From NCBI RefSeq assembly GCF_900176515.1, contig NZ_FWXV01000001.1, positions 1,624,564 to 1,688,563 on the forward strand: a DNA stretch of 64,000 nt, given 5' to 3'. Shown in pieces: positions 1 through 8,479 of this stretch; position 1 is the first letter of the stretch; every line of letters starts with the position of its first letter. This stretch comes from Kibdelosporangium aridum. GTDB lineage: Bacteria; Actinomycetota; Actinomycetes; Mycobacteriales; Pseudonocardiaceae. A program made the translations under genes and the position numbers. The notes below the pieces were generated by a model. The model had not been told where the DNA came from, did not search any database, and saw only the letters and a program-made list of their open reading frames with translations.

Positions 1-600
1 GTCCGGGTGCCCGTCGCGGACCTCGGCGATGTCGACCGACATGTCGCCGATGAACGAGGCACCGACCAGGACGACCGGCTTGTCTTCGTGCTCCGGGTCA
101 AGGGCCACCGCGGATACCCCAGCCTTGGCATCCGCCGCGCGCTTGCCGATCGAGGCGAGTTCGTGGTGGATCGGGAAGACCTTCTCGCCGTCGACGACCT
201 GGTAATCCAAGTCCGAGTCCCTGCGGTGCACGGAATCGCAGCCGAGCGCACTGGCGATCAGGAACGCGCGGTTGGTGCAGGCGCCATACGAAAGAGCTGC
301 CGGGAGCATCAGATCGAGTACCAGGTCAGGCTTGGTCAGATCGGCCAGCTCGATGGCCTGCTGCAGGAAGACCCGCTGCTGAGCCTCATCCAGGTGCAGC
401 GGCACGACACGCGACGTCTGGGGGAGTGCGGCGAGAACCTGGGCGTGCTCGGCGAAGTGCTGCTCGCTGGAGGAATCCAGGACCAGCAGGAACACCTCGA
501 CTTCGAAGTGCTTCGCAGCGTACGCGGCCTCCTCGGCCACCTGTGCCAGCGTGGCCGAGCACGCCCGGTTCGTCGGCAGCGTCAGGCAGATCCGGCGCAT
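1..600 (-). CDS. Partial GT-A-like / DUF6271-type protein (cut by window edge)
   Basis: The first 200 residues of a leftward gene are visible; the rest lies outside the window. The reading frame begins MRRICLTLPTNRA, then has an SYGACTNRAFLIASALG stretch (about 104-120) followed by HRRDSD (125-130). A conserved R-N/R-A helix followed by a D-x-D is the usual layout of nucleotide-sugar-binding GT-A folds, so a glycosyltransferase-like function is plausible. The sequence resembles what is annotated as DUF6271 in actinomycetes; that name is from memory and not searched. The ATG lies inside the last codons of the upstream dioxygenase gene (19-nt overlap), so the two are probably translationally coupled and work in one pathway. 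Confidence 0.6.
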   Translation of the reverse strand, partial: MRRICLTLPTNRACSATLAQVAEEAAYAAKHFEVEVFLLVLDSSSEQHFAEHAQVLAALPQTSRVVPLHLDEAQQRVFLQQAIELADLTKPDLVLDLMLPAALSYGACTNRAFLIASALGCDSVHRRDSDLDYQVVDGEKVFPIHHELASIGKRAADAKAGVSAVALDPEHEDKPVVLVGASFIGDMSVDIAEVRDGHPD

Positions 601-1637
601 GCCGCGTCTCCGATTCCCGCGCCGGCCTTGTCTTTCCACGAGTCGAGGCCCAGCAGCCTGCGGCCAAGACCGGTCAGCTCGGCCGCCGGATAGCGCAGTG
701 ACTCGTGCCTGATCGGGTCGCCGACCAAGGTCTTGTTCCACTCCGGCGTGCTGAGCGTGCGCCACGAGTTGACCCGGGACCGCACGAGCTGTTCATGGGA
801 CTCCAGAGCGGGCATCATCGACAGGTACTGCACCGAGCGCACGCCGTTCCGTGACTTGTTCGGCGCTACCCCGTGCGCGACCATGCCGTTCCAGATCAGC
901 AGGTCGCCGGCTTTCAGCTGCGGCCGGATGACCGGGAACTCGGTGCGGTCGATGGCTGGCCGGATCGGGTCGCGGTCCGCGGGCTGCGTGACCTTCCAGC
1001 TGTCGAACTGGCGGAACAGCTCGGGGCAGCACTGGAAGCCGCCCTCGTCCGGTGTCGTGTCGGTGAGCGCGATGATGCCCTGGACCCGTTGCGGCAGAAC
1101 GCTGAGCGTGCTGTCGACGTCCCAGTGCAGATCGATGTCGAAGCCTTTGTCCGTTGCCGGGATGAGCGCCCGGTCACGGTTCTTGACGTTCGGCGGGTTG
1201 AGGTTGAGCCGGTCGAGAGTGACCCACAGCTCCTCGCAGTCCCAGACGTCGACGAACGCGTCGTACACCCGTTGCGCCTGGCGGCTGTCCCAGATCAGCT
1301 GGTGCTGGTACGCCTCGACGAACCCGTAGACGTAGAGGTCCCGCTCCAGGTCATCGCGGAACTCGCGCTCCGGGTACCAGGTTTCCGGCCGGTCGCGGTC
1401 GAGGCCCTGGAACTCCCACGCGAAGTCCAGCAGCTGCGCGGCGTGCGGGATGGCCTGTTCGACAACGACATAGCCGTACGTCTGCCACTGCGCGAAGTCC
1501 TCTTCGGACAGCACACGCAACGGCCTGGTCTTTTGCAGATCACGCAACGGCGTTCTGGCGAGATATGTGTCGGCATCCGAACTGAAATACGGAATATCCG
1601 AGGCGGCGCGGTAAAGAAAGCTGTCAGGTTGTGACAT
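582..1637 (-). CDS. Phytanoyl-CoA dioxygenase (PhyH) family Fe(II)/2-oxoglutarate oxygenase
   Basis: A 351-residue protein of the PhyH-like non-heme iron oxygenases, which hydroxylate lipids or natural-product intermediates using 2-oxoglutarate and O2. The metal triad is visible as H171-W-D173 (in LHWDVDS) and H255 (in MVAHGV), with R267 as the likely 2-oxoglutarate-binding arginine. The start at 1637 (MSQPDSF) is preferred over an in-frame extension to 1862, because GGAAAC lies a suitable distance upstream and the extension looks non-coding. It is followed, with overlap, by the DUF6271-like gene and is divergent from the SARP regulator, which suggests a tailoring role in a biosynthetic locus running off the left edge. 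The substrate is unknown. Confidence 0.85.
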   Translation of the reverse strand: MSQPDSFLYRAASDIPYFSSDADTYLARTPLRDLQKTRPLRVLSEEDFAQWQTYGYVVVEQAIPHAAQLLDFAWEFQGLDRDRPETWYPEREFRDDLERDLYVYGFVEAYQHQLIWDSRQAQRVYDAFVDVWDCEELWVTLDRLNLNPPNVKNRDRALIPATDKGFDIDLHWDVDSTLSVLPQRVQGIIALTDTTPDEGGFQCCPELFRQFDSWKVTQPADRDPIRPAIDRTEFPVIRPQLKAGDLLIWNGMVAHGVAPNKSRNGVRSVQYLSMMPALESHEQLVRSRVNSWRTLSTPEWNKTLVGDPIRHESLRYPAAELTGLGRRLLGLDSWKDKAGAGIGDAACAGSA

Positions 1638-1991
1638 GTCATCGTTTCCAAGCATGGTGGATCGCCGGCACGTCAGACAGATCGGCGGCTGGCGGCGGAC
1701 AGCGTCGGACCTCATTGCGAGGCTTCTGCTTTCGGTATTTCGCCAACGAGTGGCGATGCCGACCATCGTACTTATGGCGCTGGCCGCGTCAAGATCAACC
1801 GTGTGTAGTCGTACAACCGCCAAAGTTCCGCAGTTATACATCGACATATTCCGTCTATACACGAAGTCCTGATTCCGTGCATTTTCGGGCTTTGTCGTTC
1901 AACTGTGTTATCCGCAGCTGAACGACTATTCCCGATTTGCCGCGGCGACCTTGTGCCGCGTGGCGGCGGCGATCATGGGACCCTGACCGCC
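1638..1991. other. Divergent intergenic region, dioxygenase / SARP regulator
   Basis: About 350 bases without a convincing gene. The part around 1815-1925 is clearly more AT-rich than its surroundings and probably holds the divergent promoters. It includes the inverted repeat listed separately at 1896-1924. Short reading frames here have no recognisable protein character. Confidence 0.6.
1896..1924. promoter_or_regulatory. 10-bp inverted repeat upstream of the SARP gene
   Basis: CGTTCAACTG (1896-1905) and CAGCTGAACG (1915-1924) are inverted repeats with one mismatch and a 9-bp spacer, about 70 bp before the GTG chosen as the SARP start. They could be an operator for the divergent promoters or a hairpin in the 5' leader. 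Known SARP targets are usually direct heptamer repeats, so this would more likely bind another regulator. Confidence 0.4.
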
Positions 1992-4625
1992 GTGGGCGTA
2001 CGGTTCGGGATCCTCGGTCCGGTCAGGATCTGGGTGGACGGCGCCGAGGTGGACATCGGCCCGCCGACGCGAGTGTCATTGTTGAGCCTGTTGCTGGTCA
2101 GGGCCGGGCAGCCGGTGACGATGGCCGAGATCGTGGACGCGCTGTGGGGTGACGATCCGCCTCGGACGGCGGTCAACATCGTGCATCGTTCGGTAGGTGC
2201 GTTGCGGCGGTTGACCGATCCGAGTCTGCCTGCCAGGGCGGCGGGACGGTTGCTGTTGCCGAGTTCCAGTGGATATCGGCTGGTCGTCACCGCTGACACG
2301 CTTGATCTGGTGCGCTTTCGCCAGTTGCGGGCGGCAGGGGCGTTCACGCAGGCGCTCGCGTTGTGGCGCGGGCCAGTCGCCGAGCGCGTCGCTGCGAATG
2401 TGCGCGGGCGCCCGGAGTTCGAGGCGGTGACGCACGAATACCTTGCTGTGCTTGGCGAAGCGGTTGACGCCGGTTCGGCGACTGAGGTTCTGCCGCTGCT
2501 GCGGCAAGCGGCACAAGAACATCCGCTGAACGAATCGGTGCAGGCCAAGCTGATCGAAGCGTTGGTCGCGACCGGGAAGCACCGGGAAGCCCGCAGCGTC
2601 TACGAGACCGTGCGCGACGGCCTGGCTGATTCGCTGGGGGTGGATCCGGGCCCGGAACTGCGTCGCGCGCTCGGGCAACCTCGTATCGTCCCGTCGCAGT
2701 TGCCTGCCGATCTGCCTGAGTTCAGCGGGCGCGAAGGAGAAATCGCCAATGTGATGGCTCTGCTCAACGCGCGTACGCCCGGCACGACATGCGTGGCGAT
2801 TTCGGGAATGGCAGGCGTCGGCAAGACCACTTTGGCCGTCCATTTCGCGCACAGGATAGCCGGACGCTTTCCAGACGGGCTGCTGTACATACATATGCGG
2901 GGGTACGGAACCGGAGATGTACTCAGCAGTGATGAGGCTATCGGGATCTTGCTGGAGGCAATAGGCGTCCCGTCGCAGCGCGTGCCGGATGGCCTTGACG
3001 CCAGGACGGCGTTGTATCGAAGCATGCTCGCCGGTAAACGGGTTCTTGTTGTCGTTGACGACGCCCGCGACTCTGAACACGCGCGACCGTTGCTGCCCGG
3101 AACCGCGGACGCGATGGTGATCGTGACGAGCCGCGACCGGCTGGTCGGCCTGGTCGCCAGAAACGGTGCGCACCCGGTCGTCCTCGGGCTGCCCACCTCG
3201 CAGGAAGCCCTGGATCTGTTGGCACGCCTGATCGGCGCCTCGCGTGTCGCCGAGGAACCCGATGCCGCGACGGAGATCGTCCTCCACTGTGGACGTCTTC
3301 CGCTTGCGCTCGGTGTCGTTGCGGCGCGTGTGACGGCTTGGCCCAATCTGCGGCTCGCTGACATCGCAGCGCAACTACGCGCCGACCGCTTGACAGCGCT
3401 CGACAGCGACGAAGCCGATGTGCGTACGGTCTTCTCATGGTCGTATCACGCGGTCAGCCCAGACGCTGCCCGGATGTACCGGCTGCTTTCGGTGCATCCC
3501 GGTGGATACATCACCGGCGCGGCCGCGGCCAGCCTCGCGGGTCTTCCGTTGAGCCGCGCCCACTCCGTGCTCGCGGAACTGTCACGGGCGAACTTGATCA
3601 ACGAGCGACTCCCGGGCCGGTACGTCTTCCACGAACTCGTCCGCGCGCACGCAGCCGAATTGGTCTCCGAGGAGGAAACAGGGGAGGCACAGGACCGTTT
3701 GGTCGGCCACTACCTGTATTCCGCTCGCGCCGCGTCCACGCTTCTGTATGCGTATTGGTACCGGAGCCACCCAGGCCCGCAATCACCCGGCGAAGGCGTG
3801 ACGGTCATGGGATTTGCCGACAATCAGCAAGCCGAGGCGTGGCTGCGCTCAGAGTTGGCTGTACTGCTGGCCGTCGCCGGACAAACGCGTGGCCGCTTGG
3901 CTGCGGCGATCGAGATCTTCCTGGACCGGCAAGGACGCTGGCAGGACCAAGTCACTCTGCAACGTGACGCGTTGGCCACCGCGGACGATGCCCGGGTACG
4001 TGCGGGCGCCCACCGTGCGCTCGGCTTCGCCTTGGGGCGCTTGGACGACTTCGGCGCCGCCGACGTCCACCTGGCCGAGGCGTTCGTCCAGTTCGACTCG
4101 CTCAAGGACCTGGACGGCGTCGCGATCACCAACCGCTACCAGGCGTTCCTCGCCAACCGGCGATCGAGGTACGACCAGGCGTTGGAGTTCTACGAACACG
4201 CACTGGAATGCTACGAGACCACCAGTGACGGGCGGGGCCAGGCGACTGTCCACAACGAAGTCGGATGGACCCACATCCTGGCGGGCGACTACACCAAAGC
4301 CCTCAGCGAATGTGAACTCGCGGTGTCGATGCAGGAAGAGCTCGGCAACGCCAACGGTGAAGCGTCCGCTGCGGACAGTGTGGGATACGCGTACCACCAC
4401 CTCGGTCAGGATCTTGAAGCGATCCGGTGGTACGAACGGGCGTTGCGGATCTACCGCCGGATCAAGGACGTCTCCCTGGAAGCCGACACACTTCGCCACA
4501 TCGGCCAGGCGTACCAAGCACTTGGCAACGAGCACGAGGCCAACTCCGTGCTGCGTCAAGCGTTGGAGATCCTGGAGGACCTAGGCCACCCGGACGCCGA
4601 GCAGGTACGCGCCCAACTCAGCTGA
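1992..4625 (+). CDS. AfsR/SARP-family transcriptional regulator with NB-ARC and TPR domains
   Basis: A pathway-type activator of about 877 residues. From the N-terminus: an OmpR-like winged helix (FGILGPVRIW onward, about 1-90), a BTAD domain (about 95-230), an NB-ARC/STAND ATPase with Walker A GMAGVGKTT (about 272-280) and the VVVDDARD Walker B stretch, then TPR-like repeats from roughly 650 to the end. This is the AfsR architecture: ATP-gated activators that bind promoters of secondary-metabolite genes. A frame extension to 1905 exists, but GTG 1992 begins right at the conserved domain and is favoured; the ribosome site is weak. The gene diverges from the dioxygenase and converges on the DUF6010 gene with an 8-nt overlap of the 3' ends. 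Confidence 0.9.
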   Translation: MGVRFGILGPVRIWVDGAEVDIGPPTRVSLLSLLLVRAGQPVTMAEIVDALWGDDPPRTAVNIVHRSVGALRRLTDPSLPARAAGRLLLPSSSGYRLVVTADTLDLVRFRQLRAAGAFTQALALWRGPVAERVAANVRGRPEFEAVTHEYLAVLGEAVDAGSATEVLPLLRQAAQEHPLNESVQAKLIEALVATGKHREARSVYETVRDGLADSLGVDPGPELRRALGQPRIVPSQLPADLPEFSGREGEIANVMALLNARTPGTTCVAISGMAGVGKTTLAVHFAHRIAGRFPDGLLYIHMRGYGTGDVLSSDEAIGILLEAIGVPSQRVPDGLDARTALYRSMLAGKRVLVVVDDARDSEHARPLLPGTADAMVIVTSRDRLVGLVARNGAHPVVLGLPTSQEALDLLARLIGASRVAEEPDAATEIVLHCGRLPLALGVVAARVTAWPNLRLADIAAQLRADRLTALDSDEADVRTVFSWSYHAVSPDAARMYRLLSVHPGGYITGAAAASLAGLPLSRAHSVLAELSRANLINERLPGRYVFHELVRAHAAELVSEEETGEAQDRLVGHYLYSARAASTLLYAYWYRSHPGPQSPGEGVTVMGFADNQQAEAWLRSELAVLLAVAGQTRGRLAAAIEIFLDRQGRWQDQVTLQRDALATADDARVRAGAHRALGFALGRLDDFGAADVHLAEAFVQFDSLKDLDGVAITNRYQAFLANRRSRYDQALEFYEHALECYETTSDGRGQATVHNEVGWTHILAGDYTKALSECELAVSMQEELGNANGEASAADSVGYAYHHLGQDLEAIRWYERALRIYRRIKDVSLEADTLRHIGQAYQALGNEHEANSVLRQALEILEDLGHPDAEQVRAQLS

Positions 4626-5019
4626 GCTGTTGCTGTCGGCCTTTCGCGAGCGCGAACACCGACGGGCCGCCCGCGAAGCACCAGATGGCGATGACCGGGT
4701 CGCAAATGGCACAACCCAGGCTGGAGTCGTGTGCGAAGGGGATGATCGGCGCGCCTTTGATGTGGTGCACGATGTCCCATCCGGTGTGCAGCAGCCATGC
4801 GATGCCGATCCAGGTCCAGGATTCGAGGCCACGGAAGGCGCAGTACGTGGCGACGGCCGCGAAGGCGAACTCCCACGGCCCCATGGCGCCTGCGCTGAGG
4901 TACGCCGCGCCTGCCCCGGCAACGAAGATGGCGTTGAACCGGCGCCGGTGTGCGTCCGGGATCAGCGAACTCAACGCGACGTAGGCGAGACCGATGAGGA
5001 TAGGGGCGACGACAGTCAT
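4618..5019 (-). CDS. DUF6010 family small membrane protein
   Basis: A 133-residue hydrophobic protein with about four membrane segments (MTVVAPILIGLAYVALSSLI, an AGAGAAYLSAG region, a WTWIGIAWLLHTGWDIVHH segment and a C-terminal AIWCFAGG segment). The W-D-x-x-H-H motif and the C-A-x-C pair match what I remember of DUF6010, a family without known function. The ATG at 5019 is preferred to an upstream extension, which reads as out-of-frame sequence. Its 3' end overlaps the end of the SARP gene by 8 nt, so the two are convergent with no room for a separate terminator. Confidence 0.75.
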   Translation of the reverse strand: MTVVAPILIGLAYVALSSLIPDAHRRRFNAIFVAGAGAAYLSAGAMGPWEFAFAAVATYCAFRGLESWTWIGIAWLLHTGWDIVHHIKGAPIIPFAHDSSLGCAICDPVIAIWCFAGGPSVFALAKGRQQQLS

Positions 5020-5095
5020 GCCGGTAACCCTAGAAAGGCCACTCAGGACCCGACATGGCGTTTCTCGCCAGATGCCAACGGAATTCCGCCAAGCC

Positions 5096-5863
5096 CTACT
5101 GCGGCGCGACGTAACGGGCGTTGCGGTCGACGCTCTGGTAGATGTCCCCGGCGATGGGCTGGCGCAGCTCCTCAGCAAGGTGCCCGAGAAGCCCGGCAGT
5201 ACGGGCAAGCAACGCGAAGCCCCGGAGCAGCTCCACCGGCAAGCCGAGATCGGCAAGCGCGGCACCGCACACCCCGGCGCCGTTCAAGGGCAGAGCCCGG
5301 CCCAGAACCTCCGGTGCGACCCGCCCGATGGCCTCGAACAACGCCAGATGCGGCCCGTAAACAGCCTCCTCCTGGGCGATCCGGATGATCACCGGCGTTC
5401 TCGGGTCCTGCTGCTTGTGCACCGGATGTCCAAGCCCGGGCACGAACTTCCCAGTACGCGAGGCGATAGCCACTCGAGCCAAAGCGTCCCAGTCGTCATC
5501 CGTGGCAGGCGTGGGGTTCGCCTTGAGAACGTCCGCCAGGAACCGGCCGGTGTCCTCGGTGACGCCGAGAAACCGTGATCCGCCGCCGAGCAGGCCCGCG
5601 GCAAGCGCGCCCTGGATCGACTCCGGCGCCGACAGCAGGGTCATCCGGGCCGCGATCGCGGTCGGCGTGAAGCCGTGGTCAGCCAGCGCCACCAACACCG
5701 CCTCGAACAGCTTGGCCTCGCCTGCGCTGGGCCTGCGCTGGGTCACCAGCCAGAACGCCAGCTCGCCGAAACCCACCTTGCCCATCAGGTCCTCGGTCAG
5801 GTTCTGGCCGAGAAGGCTGATCGTGGTCGCGTCCGACGTGCCGATCGAGGTCGGGTAGGTCAT
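5096..5863 (-). CDS. Citryl-CoA lyase-like protein (citrate synthase superfamily)
   Basis: A 255-residue short member of the citrate synthase fold, matching the sequences usually named citryl-CoA lyase. GLGHPVHKQQDPRT contains the conserved GxGHP histidine and the DPR arginine of the family. The region expected to hold the catalytic aspartate reads LPLNGAGVCGAAL, so that residue is not obvious by eye. The ATG (5863) overlaps the stop of the upstream CoA-transferase (ATGA) and is served by GGAGACGACC; an in-frame start at 5884 is less likely. The pairing suggests that a tertiary hydroxy-acid is activated to its CoA ester and then cleaved to acetyl-CoA (or propionyl-CoA) plus an oxo-acid. The actual substrate is not deducible. 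Confidence 0.8.
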   Translation of the reverse strand: MTYPTSIGTSDATTISLLGQNLTEDLMGKVGFGELAFWLVTQRRPSAGEAKLFEAVLVALADHGFTPTAIAARMTLLSAPESIQGALAAGLLGGGSRFLGVTEDTGRFLADVLKANPTPATDDDWDALARVAIASRTGKFVPGLGHPVHKQQDPRTPVIIRIAQEEAVYGPHLALFEAIGRVAPEVLGRALPLNGAGVCGAALADLGLPVELLRGFALLARTAGLLGHLAEELRQPIAGDIYQSVDRNARYVAPQ

Positions 5864-6996
5864 CTGGTCGTCTCCTTGAGCCATGCGCGGATCTGTGAAC
5901 CGTGTTCGTCCAGACCGGGTGGTGGCAGGTCATGGCGAGTCCTGGTGGCACTGAACGTAATCGGATTGCGGATCATCGGCAGCTCGTCGACCGTGATCAC
6001 CGGATCGAGCCCGAGTTCCTCGGCCAGTGCCACGCCACCGTCGACGTGGTTGATCGGGCCACAGGGGACACCCGCGGCGGTCAGGCGCTTGAACCACTCG
6101 TCCGCCGGGCGCTCACGGAGTTTCGAGACCAGCAACGGCCGCAACGCGGCCCGGTTGTGTGTCCGCGCTTCGTTCGTGGCGAACCGTGGATCGTCAAGCA
6201 GCTCCGGCAAATCCAGCTCGTGGCACAGTTTCCGGAACTGGCCGTCGTTCCCGGCGATCACGATCAGGTCCTTGTCCGCGGTCGGCAACGGCTCGTAGGG
6301 AAACAGGCTGGGATGGGCGTTTCCCATGCGATGCGGCACGACGCCGCCGGACACGTAGGCCGACGTGTGGTTCACGAGAGCTGACAGCGCCGACGACAAG
6401 AGGTTGACCTCGACGTGCTGTCCCGCGCCCGTGGCGTTGCGGTGGTTGAGGGCCGCCAAGATGCCGATGGCCGCGTGCATCCCTGTCATCACGTCGAACA
6501 CGGATATGCCCGCCCGATACGGCGGCCCGTCCGCGTCCCCGGTCAGGCTCATCAGACCCGAGGCTGCCTGAACAAGCAGGTCATAGCCGGGTAAGGACGC
6601 TCCCGCGCCGCTGCCGAACCCGCTGATCGACGCGTAGATCAGGGCCGGGTTGCGCTTGCTGACGGTCTGGTAGTCCAGGCCGAATCGCCGCAGCCCGCCG
6701 GGCTTGAAGTTCTCGATCATGATGTCCGCGCGGGCGGCGAGCTCCTTCGCCAGGCGGAGGTCCTCCTCGGCGCCGAAGTCCAGGGCGATCGAGCGCTTGT
6801 TCCGGTTGATCCCCAGGTAGTACGTGGACACGCCGTCGCGTGCGGGCGGTACCCAGGTCCGGGTGTCGTCCCCGCTGGGCGACTCCACCTTGATGACCTC
6901 GGCACCGAGGTCGGCCAGCAGCATCGTGGCGTACGGGCCTGCCAGGATCCGGGAGAAATCCGCGATCAGCAGTCCGTCGAGCGGGCCATGGTGCAT
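5860..6996 (-). CDS. CaiB/BaiF (family III) CoA-transferase
   Basis: A 378-residue family III CoA-transferase, which moves CoA between carboxylic acids through an aspartyl-CoA thioester. Family features are visible: MHHGPLDGLLIADFSRILAGPYATMLLADLGAEVIKVE at the N-terminus (first line of the fold), IENFKPGG near 94-101, and D139 in PGYDLLVQA, the expected acylated aspartate. Length is typical. A strong GAGGAGG precedes the ATG. It is the first gene of a two-gene operon with the citryl-CoA-lyase-like gene (ATGA overlap) and diverges from the dioxygenase operon 126 bp away, with which it may share regulation. Confidence 0.9.
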   Translation of the reverse strand: MHHGPLDGLLIADFSRILAGPYATMLLADLGAEVIKVESPSGDDTRTWVPPARDGVSTYYLGINRNKRSIALDFGAEEDLRLAKELAARADIMIENFKPGGLRRFGLDYQTVSKRNPALIYASISGFGSGAGASLPGYDLLVQAASGLMSLTGDADGPPYRAGISVFDVMTGMHAAIGILAALNHRNATGAGQHVEVNLLSSALSALVNHTSAYVSGGVVPHRMGNAHPSLFPYEPLPTADKDLIVIAGNDGQFRKLCHELDLPELLDDPRFATNEARTHNRAALRPLLVSKLRERPADEWFKRLTAAGVPCGPINHVDGGVALAEELGLDPVITVDELPMIRNPITFSATRTRHDLPPPGLDEHGSQIRAWLKETTR

Positions 6997-7122
6997 CGCT
7001 TCCTCCTCGGACGAGTGTCCGTCTATCGTACGACCGGTACAGCGTAACTCGCTCTTGCCTCACGGTGCGCCTGAGGACCACAATGTTCGCGTGCCGGACC
7101 ACTGTCCGAAACGAGGAGATCG

Positions 7123-7986
7123 ATGGCTTTCGTCAACGAGGACAACATCACTGATCTCGCGGTCCAGCGTTGGGCCACGGCACATGAGCCACGCACGGCC
7201 GAGCTGATCACGGCCCTCGTGCGGCACCTGCACGACTTCGCCCGCGAGGTCCGGCTGACCGAGCAGGAATGGGCGGCGGCGATGAGCTGGCTGGCCGCGA
7301 CCGGCCGGATCACCGACGACAAGCGGCAGGAGTTCATCCTGGCGTCCGATGTGCTGGGGCTGAGCACGTTGGTGGTCCAGCTGAACAACCGCTTCGGCGA
7401 GAAGGCGACGCCTGCCACCGTGCTCGGGCCGTTCCACATCGACGGGTCCCCGCCTGCGCAGTTCGGCCATGACATGTCCGACGGAATCGCCGGAACCCCC
7501 TTGTTCGTCACCGGCACAGTGACCGACACCGGCGGAAACCCGCTGCCAGGAGCTGTGTTGGACGTCTGGCAGGCAGACGCGGACGGCGCGTACGAAGCCC
7601 AGCTGCCCGACATCGACGAAGCCCGGCTGCGCGCGAAATACCGCACCAGGCAGGACGGCAGCTACTGCGTGCGCACGATCGCGCCGCGCGGCTACGCGAT
7701 CCCGATGGACGGCCCGGTCGGCGCGTTGATCAACCAGACCGACATCAGCTACTTCCGGCCGGCGCACATCCACTTCCTGATCGACGAACCCGGGCACCGC
7801 AAGCTGATCACGCACCTGTTCCAGGAAGGCTCCGACTACCTGGACACCGACGTCGTCTTCGGCACCAAGGACGCGCTGGTGATCCCGTTCGCCGAGAAAC
7901 CGGCCGGGCCGACACCCGACGGCGGCCACCTGGACCGGCCCTACCTGCATGCGACTTTCGACTTCGTGCTCGAGCCGACACCATGA
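7123..7986 (+). CDS. Intradiol ring-cleavage dioxygenase (hydroxyquinol / catechol 1,2-dioxygenase type)
   Basis: A 287-residue Fe(III) intradiol dioxygenase that opens catechol-type rings between the two hydroxyls. The four iron ligands fit the family order: Y157 (GAYEAQ), Y191 (RGYAIP), H215 and H217 (RPAHIHF). The N-terminal helical dimerisation part with an LGPFHIDGSPP segment looks more like hydroxyquinol 1,2-dioxygenases than protocatechuate dioxygenases, so a 1,2,4-trihydroxybenzene or substituted catechol substrate is likely (inference). A GAGGAG site lies 5 nt before the ATG. It is the first gene of an operon with a DoxX protein (ATGA overlap) and an amidohydrolase. Confidence 0.9.
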   Translation: MAFVNEDNITDLAVQRWATAHEPRTAELITALVRHLHDFAREVRLTEQEWAAAMSWLAATGRITDDKRQEFILASDVLGLSTLVVQLNNRFGEKATPATVLGPFHIDGSPPAQFGHDMSDGIAGTPLFVTGTVTDTGGNPLPGAVLDVWQADADGAYEAQLPDIDEARLRAKYRTRQDGSYCVRTIAPRGYAIPMDGPVGALINQTDISYFRPAHIHFLIDEPGHRKLITHLFQEGSDYLDTDVVFGTKDALVIPFAEKPAGPTPDGGHLDRPYLHATFDFVLEPTP

Positions 7987-8474
7987 GCCTCGCACTGTTG
8001 CTGCTGCGCCTGTTGCTCGCCGGTCTGCTGGTCGGGCACAGCCTGCAGAAACTGCGGGGCTGGTTCGGCGGCCTCGGCCCGAGGGGGCACGGGCAGATCT
8101 TCGAGGAGTGGGGGTTCGTGCCGGGTGTGCGCATGGCCGTGCTCGCCGGGTCGCTGGAACTGCTTGGTGCGGCGTCGATCGCGGCAGGTTTCCTCACGCC
8201 CGGAGGCTGCGCGGTCGTGATCGGCACGATGGCGGTCGCCGCGGCTGCCACTGTCCACAACGGATTCTGGGCGAACAAGGGCGGCTGCGAGGTGCCGTTC
8301 GTCTACGGCGCGTTGGCCGCCGTGATCGGGTTCAGCGGGCCGGGGGAGTGGTCACTGGACCAGGTTCTGGGTCTGTCGTGGAACTTCTGGTGGGGTGTGG
8401 CGGCGCTCCTGGCCGGACTCGTCGCCGCGGTGCCCCCGATCGTCTTGCGCTTGCGAGTACTCACATCGAGGTGA
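7983..8474 (+). CDS. DoxX family membrane protein
   Basis: A 163-residue integral membrane protein with four hydrophobic segments (LALLLLRLLLAGLLVGHSLQ, a GSLELLGAASIAAGFL segment, a VVIGTMAVAAAATV segment and a C-terminal FWWGVAALLAGLVAAV segment). The early GHSLQKL and the SLELLGA motif are typical of DoxX/DoxD-like proteins, small membrane partners of oxidoreductases whose biochemical role is poorly defined. It overlaps the dioxygenase stop (ATGA) and is followed within 6 nt by the amidohydrolase ATG, so all three are surely cotranscribed. Confidence 0.85.
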   Translation: MSLALLLLRLLLAGLLVGHSLQKLRGWFGGLGPRGHGQIFEEWGFVPGVRMAVLAGSLELLGAASIAAGFLTPGGCAVVIGTMAVAAAATVHNGFWANKGGCEVPFVYGALAAVIGFSGPGEWSLDQVLGLSWNFWWGVAALLAGLVAAVPPIVLRLRVLTSR

Positions 8475-8479
8475 CTGAG

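Noticed and set aside
7..693. Plus-strand frame opposite the two leftward genes at the left edge
   Set aside because: Its residues are the antisense image of the DUF6271-like and PhyH genes, rich in D/R/V/H with no domain, and the minus-strand genes carry clear motifs.
2076..3374. Long minus-strand frame inside the SARP gene
   Set aside because: Antisense shadow in GC-rich DNA; the plus strand has winged-helix, BTAD and Walker motifs throughout.
7949..8479. N-terminal extension of the amidohydrolase across the DoxX gene
   Set aside because: It reads DoxX DNA in another frame, and a good ribosome site sits before ATG 8480.
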